From the NCBI GenBank assembly GCA_903879825.1, contig CAIRND010000023.1, positions 1 through 6,536 on the forward strand: DNA of 6,536 nt. The letters are read 5' to 3'. Each line of letters begins with the position of its first letter. The first letter of the stretch is position 1. This stretch comes from an uncultured Geobacteraceae bacterium. Its GTDB lineage: Bacteria > Desulfobacterota > Desulfuromonadia > Geobacterales > Pseudopelobacteraceae. Position numbers and translations under genes: made by a program. This document shows positions 1 through 6,536 of this stretch, piece after piece. The notes beneath the pieces were generated by a model. It was not told the origin of the DNA, did no database searches, and was given only the letters and a program-made list of their open reading frames with translations.

Positions 1-362
1 ATCTTGTCGATCTCGTCGTTAATGGCGGAATCTTTTTCAATGAAGGTGTCACTGGTCGGAATGTATGCTTCAGGCTGGTAATAATCGTAGTAGGACACAA
101 AATATTCGACGGCATTATGTGGAAAAAGCTCCTTGAACTCGCCATACAGCTGAGCTGCCAGAGTTTTGTTGGGAGCCAGCACCAGTGCCGGACGACCGGT
201 CCGGGCGATGACGTTGGCCACCGTAAATGTTTTGCCGGAACCGGTAACCCCCAGTAAGGTCTGGTGGCGGTCGCCGCGCTCAATACCGGCGACCAGCTCT
301 TCAATAGCCAGAGGTTGGTCACCCCGCGGGGTGTATGTTGTGGCAAGCTCAAATGCTGGCAT
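1..362 (-). CDS. uvrB: UvrB, excinuclease ABC subunit B (N-terminal part, runs off left edge)
   Basis: UvrB is the damage-verifying helicase-like subunit of nucleotide excision repair. It is loaded onto DNA by UvrA and then recruits UvrC for incision, in the cytoplasm. The 120 codons present read MPAFELATTYTPRGDQP at the N-terminus, a near-standard UvrB start. They include the Walker A loop GVTGSGKT (residues 38-45), the APNKTLAAQLYGEFK segment (63-77), and the tyrosine-rich stretch YFVSYYDYYQPEAY (87-100). In UvrB this stretch leads into the beta-hairpin that clamps the DNA strand. The reading continues through TSDTFIEKDSAINDEIDK to the window edge without a stop or frameshift. The start is the ATG read from 362 to 360, with a modest GAGAG ribosome site nine bases upstream. 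The gene is divergent from the sensor kinase, with a 95-base gap. I saw no convincing SOS (LexA) box in that gap. Identification is secure; the remaining roughly 550 residues expected for the family lie outside. Confidence 0.97.
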   Translation of the reverse strand, partial: MPAFELATTYTPRGDQPLAIEELVAGIERGDRHQTLLGVTGSGKTFTVANVIARTGRPALVLAPNKTLAAQLYGEFKELFPHNAVEYFVSYYDYYQPEAYIPTSDTFIEKDSAINDEIDK

Positions 363-457
363 ATAAATTAACTCTCAACTAGCTGAAATACGTTGACTTA
401 TTCTGTTTTTTGCATCAGTGTGCTCCGCCGATTAAAATATATATCACAGGTGGAACT
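363..457. other. Divergent intergenic region between uvrB and the hybrid kinase
   Basis: This 95-base AT-rich gap must hold the 5' ends and probably the promoters of both uvrB (minus) and the kinase (plus). The best plus-strand candidate is a TAAAAT -10-like hexamer at 433-438, with a poor -35 (TTGCAT, 410-415) seventeen bases upstream. It would give a very short leader that still contains the ribosome site at 448-453. A TTGACT at 393-398 has no good -10 at the right distance. I found no confident promoter for uvrB and no clear operator or attenuator. Confidence 0.3.
448..453 (+). promoter_or_regulatory. Ribosome binding site of the hybrid kinase
   Basis: AGGTGG lies four bases before the ATG at 458, which puts AGG seven bases upstream. 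It decides the start. A longer in-frame reading from a TTG at 410 would add 16 residues ahead of the signal peptide, has no comparable ribosome site, and would bury the hydrophobic leader. Confidence 0.7.
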
Positions 458-3295
458 ATGACGGTTAACGGTTTCCTGCGTTTCATTTTGATTTCCAGTT
501 GTCTCTGCTGTCTGCTTCCGTCGTACTCCGCTGCGCGACCCGATAAAATCCGGGTTGTGATGGAGAATAATTATCCGCCGTTTGTTTTTAAAGACAATGC
601 CGGTAATCCGCAGGGTTCTCAGATCGACCTCTGGCGTTTGTGGGAGAAGAAAACCGGCATAAAAGCCGAGATCAGCCTCATGGATTGGGCAGAGGCCCAG
701 AGTCGCCTCCAGGACGGCGAGTTCGATGTCATAGATAAAATTGCCAAAACCGAACCACGTGCTAAAATTTACGATTTTTCCCCGCCATTCAGCACAATCG
801 AAGTCCCGGTATTCTTCCTGAAAGACATTCCCGGCATTGCCGGCGCCGCCTCTTTAAAGGGCTTTGCCGTTGGTGTTCAAACGGGTGATTCCGCAATCGA
901 GTACCTCAATAACCAGGGCGTTGACAATCTTCTGTTTTTTAATAACTACGAAGAAATCGTGCTGGCGGCTAAAAATCACAAAGTTAATGTGATGGTCATG
1001 GATAAGGCTCCCGCGCTCTATTTCCTCCACAAGCACGGCATACTCGGCAACTTCAAGCAGTCCGAACCCCTAAACACGGTGTCACTTCATCGCGCGGTCA
1101 AAAAGGGAAATAGCGAACTACTGACCATAGTTGAAGATGGCTTCCGTCTTATCACCCCCCACGAACTGAAAAAAATTCAAAAGCAGTGGTACGGTTCGTC
1201 TCTTGAATACACGTTCCCCTCAACATCCATATTTGCCGGAATCAGCGGACTCTGCCTGCTGGTGCTGTTCTTGTTCATCTGGAATCGCACCCTAAAAAAC
1301 AGTGTGGAGAAACGTACTGCGGAATTAAAGTCGACGGAGGAGGTCCTCCGAAAAAGCGAGGAAAAATTTCGCAAGCATCTCGAGGGCTCTACCGACGTCA
1401 TCTTCACACTCAACACCGAAGGTATCTTCATGTATGTCTCTCCTGCCTGGGAACGCCACTTCGGCGTCCCCGTCAGCGAAATAACGGGGAAATGTTTTTC
1501 TCTGTTCGCACACCCGGACGATCTGCACCCACTGCTTTCATATCTCCATCGGGTATTGAGCAGTGGTCAGGCAGAAACAAGCCCTCCCTTTCGGGTAATA
1601 TGTGCTGACGGCTCATGGCGCCAGTTTGAGGCCAATGGCTCCACATTTGTTGACCCAAGCGGTGAATTGCTCTTCATCGGTGTTGGTCACGACATCACCG
1701 AACAAATTGAAAAAGAGCAGGCTCTGCTGGAAAAAGAACAAAAGTTCAGAGCATTCTTTGAGCAGGGCTACTATTTTGCCGGCTTGATGGATACGGATGG
1801 AACGCTTACTGACGTTAATAATACCGCATTACAATTCAGCGGGACGGAGAAAGAAGCTGTTATCGGCACACCATTTTGGGATACCCCGTGGTGGTCACAC
1901 TCTCCTGAACTTCAGGAAAAATTGCGTCACGCAGTAACATGTGCTGCCAGAGGGGAACTCGCCACGTTCGAAGCAACGCACCCATCACCGGATGGGACGC
2001 TTCATTATATCGACTTCTCCCTTCGGCCGGTAAAGGATTCATCAGGTACAGTGCTGTTTCTGGTCCCGGAAGGTCGTGACATTACTGAGCGAAAAAATGC
2101 CGAAGATGAGCGGTTAAAGTTGGAGCGCCAACTGCTGCACACTCAAAAGCTGGAAAGCCTCGGCATACTTTCGGGGGGGATCGCCCATGACTTCAACAAC
2201 CTGCTGCAGGCGCTGCTTGGCAATCTTGATCTTGCCCTGATGAAACTTCCTCAGGATACTCCCGCCCGGAAAAACATTGATAATGCGATCAAGGCCGGTC
2301 GTCATGCCGCTCAATTAACCAACATGATGCTTGCTTACTCCGGCAAGGGTCTTTTTGTCGTTACATCGCTCAATCTGACCGAACTGGTTCAGGAAAATGC
2401 CACCATGCTGAATGCCGCCATACCCAAATCGATATCTCTCGAACAGCATCTTGATCACACGCTGCCAACCATCAAGGCGGATGCCGGTCAACTACAGCAG
2501 GTTATAATGAACCTGATTACCAACGCTGCTGAAGCAATCGGCAATGCAAGCGGCACGATAACCCTCTCAACTGGAGCAGACGAATATGATCAGAGCGTAC
2601 TAAACCAGAGTCTCCTGGACGCTAAACCGGTTGCAGGGCGCTACGTATGGCTGGGGGTACGTGACAACGGCTGCGGCATGGACGACGAAACGTTGCACAA
2701 ACTTTTTGATCCTTTTTTTACGACCAAGTTTACCGGGCGAGGCTTGGGAATGTCCGCTGTTCAGGGCATTATACGTGCTCATAATGGGGCTTTTTTAGTA
2801 GAGAGCGTTTTAGGAGGCGGCACGGCAATTAAGGTTCTGTTTCCAACGGTCAACAACCAGACGTCGCTGCCGTATCCGGTTATCGCGGCTGAATCCGCCC
2901 AGAAACAAGCGATCGGACACGCGCTAAAAATCCTGATAGTTGACGATGAAGATATGATTCGGGAAGTATCGACCGCCATGCTGGACGAACTCGGTTTCGA
3001 GACACTTGCCGCCGCGAGTGGAGAAGATGCGCTGGCACTTTTCAGTGAGCATCGTGACAGCATCGGTATTGTGCTGCTGGACCAGGTTATGCCCGGCATG
3101 GACGGTGTTACGGTTATCAAGGAGTTGCGCAGCATTCGACCGGATATTAAAGTACTGCTTGCCAGCGGTTTCAGCCAGCAGGAGGTGTCAGAACGCTTCA
3201 AAGGGTTGGGGCTGAACGGTTATCTCCCCAAGCCGTACACACTGAAAGATCTGACTTCAGTGCTGACCAGGGTGCTGAAAGCAACAGAACAATAA
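458..3295 (+). CDS. Membrane hybrid sensor histidine kinase (SBP_bac_3 - TM - PAS - PAS - HisKA - HATPase - REC)
   Basis: The protein has 945 residues. A hydrophobic leader (1-26, probable cleavage near YSA-A) precedes a periplasmic family-3 solute-binding (Venus flytrap) domain, about 30-247. It runs from IRVVMENNYPPFVF to KKIQKQWYG and includes TEPRAKIYDFSPPF. R101 and D182 sit where amino-acid-binding members hold the ligand's carboxylate and amino groups, so an amino acid or similar ligand is plausible but unproven. One transmembrane helix (about 257-275) leads into a charged coiled coil (278-306), a PAS domain (303-415, ending GHDITEQ) and a second PAS (426-545, ending GRDITERK). The HisKA H-box LSGGIAHDFNNLLQ carries the phosphoacceptor H577. 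The ATPase shows the N-box (N685, N689), G1 DNGCG (736-740), F-box DPFFTTKF (751-758) and G2 GRGLGMS. The C-terminal receiver (823-940) has D829/D830, phosphoacceptor D875, S903 and K925. All catalytic residues are intact. No HPt or DNA-binding domain is present and no regulator gene adjoins it, so its output is unknown. It converges on gltX across a shared terminator. Confidence 0.95.
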   Translation: MTVNGFLRFILISSCLCCLLPSYSAARPDKIRVVMENNYPPFVFKDNAGNPQGSQIDLWRLWEKKTGIKAEISLMDWAEAQSRLQDGEFDVIDKIAKTEPRAKIYDFSPPFSTIEVPVFFLKDIPGIAGAASLKGFAVGVQTGDSAIEYLNNQGVDNLLFFNNYEEIVLAAKNHKVNVMVMDKAPALYFLHKHGILGNFKQSEPLNTVSLHRAVKKGNSELLTIVEDGFRLITPHELKKIQKQWYGSSLEYTFPSTSIFAGISGLCLLVLFLFIWNRTLKNSVEKRTAELKSTEEVLRKSEEKFRKHLEGSTDVIFTLNTEGIFMYVSPAWERHFGVPVSEITGKCFSLFAHPDDLHPLLSYLHRVLSSGQAETSPPFRVICADGSWRQFEANGSTFVDPSGELLFIGVGHDITEQIEKEQALLEKEQKFRAFFEQGYYFAGLMDTDGTLTDVNNTALQFSGTEKEAVIGTPFWDTPWWSHSPELQEKLRHAVTCAARGELATFEATHPSPDGTLHYIDFSLRPVKDSSGTVLFLVPEGRDITERKNAEDERLKLERQLLHTQKLESLGILSGGIAHDFNNLLQALLGNLDLALMKLPQDTPARKNIDNAIKAGRHAAQLTNMMLAYSGKGLFVVTSLNLTELVQENATMLNAAIPKSISLEQHLDHTLPTIKADAGQLQQVIMNLITNAAEAIGNASGTITLSTGADEYDQSVLNQSLLDAKPVAGRYVWLGVRDNGCGMDDETLHKLFDPFFTTKFTGRGLGMSAVQGIIRAHNGAFLVESVLGGGTAIKVLFPTVNNQTSLPYPVIAAESAQKQAIGHALKILIVDDEDMIREVSTAMLDELGFETLAAASGEDALALFSEHRDSIGIVLLDQVMPGMDGVTVIKELRSIRPDIKVLLASGFSQQEVSERFKGLGLNGYLPKPYTLKDLTSVLTRVLKATEQ

Positions 3296-3304
3296 ATAAT
3301 GAGC

Positions 3305-3346
3305 AAAAAAAGAGTCGTCGGCACGCAACGCCTACGACTCTTTTTT
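3305..3346. terminator. Bidirectional rho-independent terminator between the kinase and gltX
   Basis: GAGTCGT (3312-3318) pairs with ACGACTC (3334-3340). After a single C/T mismatch, GGC (3320-3322) pairs with GCC-side bases 3330-3332, leaving a seven-base loop. The stem is flanked by seven A on the left and six T on the right. It therefore ends in a U-run on either strand, and the A and T tracts can extend the stem. It lies ten bases after the kinase stop and about twenty bases after the gltX stop, as expected for a terminator shared by two convergent genes. Confidence 0.9.
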
Positions 3347-3366
3347 GGTTATGTATCTATAACGGG

Positions 3367-4770
3367 TTATTTCGCAGCAAGATGCTCTTTCATCTTCTGA
3401 ATCCTGCGGAGAGTCTCTTCTACCCCTAGAGTGAGCACTATTTCGCCAATGCCTGGAGCCTGCGTGCCACCCGAAAGTGCAATCCGGGTCGGCTGACCGA
3501 CCTGGCCCATCTTCCAACCATTTTCAGCGCACACCTCTTTGAAGAGAGCATCAATTGCGGCGATATCGCCAAGTGGTGCAGATGAAAGCTTCTCAGTAAC
3601 CGCAGTACACACAGCCTGCAGCAGCTCTTTGTCAAACTTGGCCAGTGCAGCTTCATCATAACTGACCGGTGCATTGTAGTAAAAAACGGCACGCTCAGCC
3701 ATCTCTTCCAGAGTTTGAGCCCGTTCCTGCAGCGTTTTCACAACCGCCATCAGATCCGGCCCTCCAAGCGTTGTTACCCCCCGACGGGAGAGATGCGGCA
3801 GCAGCAGACCGGCCAGGCGCTGTGTATCACCATTTTTTATGTAGTGGGCATTCAACCAGAGCAGCTTTTCCGTATTGAATACCGAGGGCGAGCGCCCTAC
3901 ATTGCTGATATCAAATTTACTGATCATTTCCTCGCGGCTGAAAATCTCGTCGTCACCGTTGCTCCATCCCAGTCGCACCAGATAGTTGTTGAGAGCTTCC
4001 GGCAAAAATCCCATGTCACGATAGGCAATAACGCTGGTGGCGCCATGTCGTTTCGAAAGGCGTGCTTTGTCCGCCCCCAGAATCATCGGGACATGGGCAA
4101 ATTGAGGCACCGGAAAGCCGAGCGCTTCATAGAGTTGGATCTGGCGCGGCGTGTTGTTAACATGATCATCTCCTCGGATAACGATTGTAATCCGCATGCT
4201 GGCATCGTCAATAACCACACAAAAATTATAGGTCGGCGTGCCGTCGGTACGTTGGATAATCAGGTCGTCCAGCTCCTCATTCGGAAACGTTATGGTTCCT
4301 TTGATCAGGTCATCAAAAGCGGTCACCCCGCCCTGCGGCGCACGGAAGCGGACAACATACGGCTGTTCGTCACACTGCCCGCTTCTCTCGCGGCATGTCC
4401 CGTCATACTTCGGCTTGCGTCCTTCCTCCATCGCCAGAGCGCGCTTGGCATCCAGTTCGTCAGTCGTGCAGTAACATTTATAGGCTTTACCCGCATCCAG
4501 CAGTTTCTGGACATATTCCTTGTAGAGCGGAAACGAATCCGACTGGTAGAAAGGCCCCTCGTCCCAATCCATTCCGAGCCACTTCATTCCTTCCAGAATT
4601 GCTTCAACAGACTCTTTGGTTGAGCGTTCCACATCCGTGTCTTCAATACGCAAAATAAACGTTCCACCACGGTTCTTGGCCAGCAGCCAATTAAAAAGTG
4701 CGGTGCGAGCGCCACCGACATGAAGATAACCGGTTGGACTGGGGGCAAATCGGACACGAAGTTCAGACAT
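3367..4770 (-). CDS. gltX: Glutamyl-tRNA synthetase
   Basis: This cytoplasmic class I synthetase joins glutamate to tRNA(Glu) using ATP, feeding translation and usually tetrapyrrole synthesis through Glu-tRNA. The 467 residues fit the bacterial family. The HIGH-type signature is in FAPSPTGYLHVGGAR (8-22, HVGG at 17-20). The KMSKS-type loop is RLSKR (237-241) in ADKARLSKRHGA. IEDTD (42-46) and VIRGDDHVNNTPRQ (197-210) are further conserved catalytic-domain segments. The C-terminal anticodon-binding part ends with GQPTRIALSGGTQAPGIGE. In the zinc-site region the cysteines C99, C101 and C126 keep the E. coli spacing, but the fourth ligand position (His in E. coli) is E128. The start is the ATG at 4770-4768 behind an AAAGGAG site; the frame stays open further upstream to 4920, but that stretch has no family similarity and crosses the promoter region. 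Only one gltX is visible here, so whether it also charges tRNA(Gln) cannot be judged. Confidence 0.98.
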   Translation of the reverse strand: MSELRVRFAPSPTGYLHVGGARTALFNWLLAKNRGGTFILRIEDTDVERSTKESVEAILEGMKWLGMDWDEGPFYQSDSFPLYKEYVQKLLDAGKAYKCYCTTDELDAKRALAMEEGRKPKYDGTCRERSGQCDEQPYVVRFRAPQGGVTAFDDLIKGTITFPNEELDDLIIQRTDGTPTYNFCVVIDDASMRITIVIRGDDHVNNTPRQIQLYEALGFPVPQFAHVPMILGADKARLSKRHGATSVIAYRDMGFLPEALNNYLVRLGWSNGDDEIFSREEMISKFDISNVGRSPSVFNTEKLLWLNAHYIKNGDTQRLAGLLLPHLSRRGVTTLGGPDLMAVVKTLQERAQTLEEMAERAVFYYNAPVSYDEAALAKFDKELLQAVCTAVTEKLSSAPLGDIAAIDALFKEVCAENGWKMGQVGQPTRIALSGGTQAPGIGEIVLTLGVEETLRRIQKMKEHLAAK

Positions 4771-4779
4771 ATAACGTAA

Positions 4780-4786
4780 CTCCTTT
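4780..4786 (-). promoter_or_regulatory. gltX: Ribosome binding site of gltX
   Basis: On the minus strand AAAGGAG lies nine bases before the ATG at 4770. This strong site fixes the start at MSELRVRFAP and rules out the longer in-frame reading that begins at a GTG at 4920. Confidence 0.85.
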
Positions 4787-4822
4787 AGCTGGGCACTACC
4801 TGCGGTATTTTTTTGAGGTGCC

Positions 4823-4831
4823 ACTATAGCA
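4823..4831 (-). promoter_or_regulatory. gltX: Candidate extended -10 promoter for gltX
   Basis: The minus strand reads TGCTATAGT, an extended -10 (TGnTATAAT) with one mismatch. The -35 region is poor (TTTTGG at a 17-base spacer), which an extended -10 can tolerate. Transcription would start near 4816, giving a leader of about 46 bases that contains the ribosome site. Predicted by pattern only. Confidence 0.45.
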
Positions 4832-4883
4832 TTCCCTACCTCTCCCCAAAAGCATTTTTTGCCCGGTGGGTACACTTTAAACT

Positions 4884-4914
4884 TTGACAATACCTTGCTC
4901 CATCGTGCTAATAT
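4884..4914 (+). promoter_or_regulatory. Candidate sigma-70 promoter of the acyl-CoA synthetase gene
   Basis: A perfect -35 TTGACA (4884-4889) is followed by GTGCTAATAT. The -10 can be read as GCTAAT at a 17-base spacer or as TAATAT (4909-4914) at 19 bases with an upstream TG extension. Transcription would start around 4919-4922, leaving a leader of some 22-25 bases with the GGAGG site. No operator is recognisable. The promoter sits back to back with the gltX promoter in a 173-base gap. Confidence 0.55.
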
Positions 4915-4932
4915 GCTCACAAAACGCCGTTT

Positions 4933-4937
4933 GGAGG
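4933..4937 (+). promoter_or_regulatory. Ribosome binding site of the acyl-CoA synthetase gene
   Basis: GGAGG lies six bases before the ATG at 4944. Another in-frame ATG at 4938 directly abuts the site and is too close to be used, so the protein should begin MHTIDSLIRE. Confidence 0.75.
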
Positions 4938-4943
4938 ATGTGT

Positions 4944-6536
4944 ATGCACACCATCGATTCCTTGATCAGAGAAAGCTGTCAGAAATATAGTGATCAACCG
5001 GCACTGCGTTTCAAGCTTGGCGGTGCGTGGCAAAACATGACCTATGGCGCTCTGTGGGAACTTTCCGATCGAATTGCGGCCGGCATGATCAAGAATGGTT
5101 TCGCAGCGGGCGACCACGCCGCCCTGCTTGCGCCCTCGTCGCCACAGTGGGTTGCCACCTATCTCGGTATTCTTAAGGCCGGCGGGGTGGTCGTACCTAT
5201 CGACAAGGAGTTGAAAGCAGCAGAACTGCGGCACATTCTGGCAGATTGCGATGCCCGCTATGTCTTCAGTGCGCCTCCCTGCCTTGACCTGGTCCTGGAA
5301 ATATTTCAGGATATTCCGGCATTGGAATTGATTGTCACCCTTGCCCCCACTTCTTCTGATTCAACCGATCCCCGTGTGGTGCAAGCACTGGATGCGTTGG
5401 TGGAAGAATGGAGGGAATTGCTCTCTACGGTAGAAATCCCGGTGGATCGTCGTAATAATATGGAGGTGCTGGCGCGTCAGGCGCATCGACTCCTCTGTTC
5501 TCTCTCTCCCCAGGTTGAAGCGACCGCAGAACCGGCAAGTCCGCTTGACCGGGTGGAACGGCTCCGCACCAGACTCACCCGCGAAGGTAAATTTCTGTCG
5601 TTCAATGCACTCTGTCACAGTGCGCCGCTCCCGGTAAAGCCGCGCAACAACAGCGACACGGCCGTGATTTTGTATACTTCCGGAACGACCGGACGCTCCA
5701 AAGGTGCCATGCTTAGTCACGCCAATATCGTTTCAAACATCAGGGGAGCCGCCAGGCATTTTCAACTCGACAACAGCATCCATACGCTGTCGTTCCTGCC
5801 GATCAATCACGTTTTTGAGCAGGTCTGCGGCGTTTTACTGCCGCTCTCTCTGGGGGGAACGGTTTCCTTCTGCGAGTCGCTGAAAAAATTGGGGGAAAAT
5901 CTGGCCGAGGTCAAGCCAACCTTCTTTCTAGCGGTTCCGGTCGTATATCGGATGATTCTGGATCGTGTAATAAAGAATATTAACTCCAAAAAACTTTCGC
6001 AACTGCTGTTCTCGCTCCCGTTTACCCGGCCGATAGTAACCGCAAAAGTAAAGCAGGCATTCGGTTCCGGTACCATCTTCATCAGTGGCGGTGCGGCGCT
6101 TGATCCCGCCATTGCCAAGGGAATGACAGAGTTCGGCTTGTCGATCTATCAGGGGTATGGCATTACCGAAACGGCCCCAATCATCAGTGCAGAGCAGCCG
6201 GGCGGCAAGAGACTCGGTACCATCGGGCGCCTGCTCGATCAAGTAGAGGTGCGGATTGATGAACCAAACGATGAGGGAGTCGGTGAGATTATTGTTAAAG
6301 GGCCAAACGTCATGCAGGGGTATTACAAAAATCCACTCGCCACGGCGGAAGTGTTGTCAGATGGCTGGTATCGAACCGGCGACCTTGGTTTCCTCAGTCC
6401 CGACGGTTTTTTAACCATCAGCGGACGGGTCAAAAACCTGATTGTGACCCCCAACGGCAAAAACGTATATCCCGAAGAGGTGGAAAATGAACTGCTCCAA
6501 AGCACGTTCATTGCCGAGGTAATGGTCTACGGCCAC
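4944..6536 (+). CDS. Long-chain acyl-CoA synthetase-like AMP-forming ligase (C-terminus off right edge)
   Basis: This adenylate-forming (ANL) enzyme probably activates fatty acids to acyl-AMP and then acyl-CoA. The 531 codons present are open to the window end. The ATP-binding loop is YTSGTTGRSKG (244-254). LSFLPINHVFEQ (282-293) matches the long-chain synthetase pattern LPLxHVFE, followed by PTFFLAVPVVYRMI (325-338). Next come YQGYGITETAP (402-412), the ATP-ribose-binding aspartate in YRTGDLG (476-482), and the hinge region GRVKNLIV (494-501) with GKNVYPEEVENE (505-516). The catalytic lysine of the C-terminal subdomain lies beyond the window. An extra, mostly helical and charged segment sits at about residues 138-216, before the ATP loop, making this part roughly 50 residues longer than I recall for E. 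coli FadD. No signal peptide or membrane helix is evident. The substrate cannot be fixed from sequence: medium- or long-chain fatty acid is most likely, and another carboxylic acid is possible. A fused acyltransferase downstream cannot be excluded. Confidence 0.9.
   Translation, partial: MHTIDSLIRESCQKYSDQPALRFKLGGAWQNMTYGALWELSDRIAAGMIKNGFAAGDHAALLAPSSPQWVATYLGILKAGGVVVPIDKELKAAELRHILADCDARYVFSAPPCLDLVLEIFQDIPALELIVTLAPTSSDSTDPRVVQALDALVEEWRELLSTVEIPVDRRNNMEVLARQAHRLLCSLSPQVEATAEPASPLDRVERLRTRLTREGKFLSFNALCHSAPLPVKPRNNSDTAVILYTSGTTGRSKGAMLSHANIVSNIRGAARHFQLDNSIHTLSFLPINHVFEQVCGVLLPLSLGGTVSFCESLKKLGENLAEVKPTFFLAVPVVYRMILDRVIKNINSKKLSQLLFSLPFTRPIVTAKVKQAFGSGTIFISGGAALDPAIAKGMTEFGLSIYQGYGITETAPIISAEQPGGKRLGTIGRLLDQVEVRIDEPNDEGVGEIIVKGPNVMQGYYKNPLATAEVLSDGWYRTGDLGFLSPDGFLTISGRVKNLIVTPNGKNVYPEEVENELLQSTFIAEVMVYGH

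Noticed and set aside
435..450. A possible SOS (LexA) box near uvrB: CTGT followed by an AT-rich run on the minus strand
   Set aside because: The second arm (ACAG) is missing, and the Geobacter-type LexA motif, which differs from the E. coli one, is not seen either.
410..457. Longer N-terminus of the kinase from a TTG at 410
   Set aside because: It would put 16 residues before a normal signal peptide and overlap the likely promoter; the ATG at 458 has a good ribosome site.
2779..3201. A 140-codon minus-strand open frame inside the kinase gene
   Set aside because: It is low-complexity and serine-rich, antisense to the intact receiver domain, with no ribosome site reason to accept it.
3715..4623. 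A 302-codon open frame on the plus strand opposite gltX
   Set aside because: It lies wholly antisense to a clearly real gltX, resembles no family I know, and is explained by the codon bias of the opposite strand.
4790..4803. A sigma-54-like GG...GC pair on the plus strand (GGGCACTACCTGC)
   Set aside because: Only eight bases separate GG and GC where ten are required, and it would fire into the leader of gltX in the wrong direction for that gene.
4791..4822. A hairpin in the gltX leader (GGCAC/GTGCC with an inner TACC/GGTA stem)
   Set aside because: It needs a ten-base one-sided bulge, and its first arm falls upstream of the predicted transcription start, so a regulatory role is not supported.
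4771..4920. Fifty-residue N-terminal extension of GltX from a GTG
   Set aside because: GltX proteins start at the MSELRVRFAP position, which has a strong AAAGGAG site; the extension has no family similarity and covers the divergent promoters.

Overview
The window looks like ordinary chromosomal DNA from a Gram-negative bacterium. The style of the GltX, UvrB and hybrid-kinase proteins suggests a Geobacter- or Pelobacter-like member of the Desulfuromonadota. That placement is an inference from remembered protein features, not a database result. Base composition looks even across the window. I see no mobile element, tRNA, rRNA, CRISPR array or integration scar.

Layout: (1) bases 1-362, minus strand, hold the first 120 codons of uvrB, which runs off the left edge. 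(2) Bases 363-457 are a short gap between divergent genes. (3) Bases 458-3295, plus strand, encode a 945-residue membrane hybrid sensor kinase with the order periplasmic solute-binding domain, transmembrane helix, PAS, PAS, HisKA, HATPase, receiver. (4) Bases 3305-3346 form a strong hairpin with A and T flanks that can end transcription from both sides. (5) Bases 3367-4770, minus strand, encode glutamyl-tRNA synthetase, gltX. (6) Bases 4771-4943 are a gap between divergent genes with a likely promoter on each strand. (7) Bases 4944-6536, plus strand, hold the first 531 codons of a long-chain acyl-CoA synthetase-like AMP-forming ligase, which runs off the right edge.

The four genes do not form an operon; each appears to be its own transcription unit, arranged as two divergent pairs around a convergent middle. 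UvrB (nucleotide excision repair) and GltX (Glu-tRNA synthesis) are housekeeping proteins. The ligase most likely activates fatty acids. The kinase has no response regulator, transporter or receptor gene beside it within the window, so its downstream target cannot be read from context.

I did not find a clear undescribed system. The items most worth a second look are the orphan solute-sensing hybrid kinase and an extra helical segment of roughly 50 or more residues ahead of the ATP-binding loop of the acyl-CoA synthetase.
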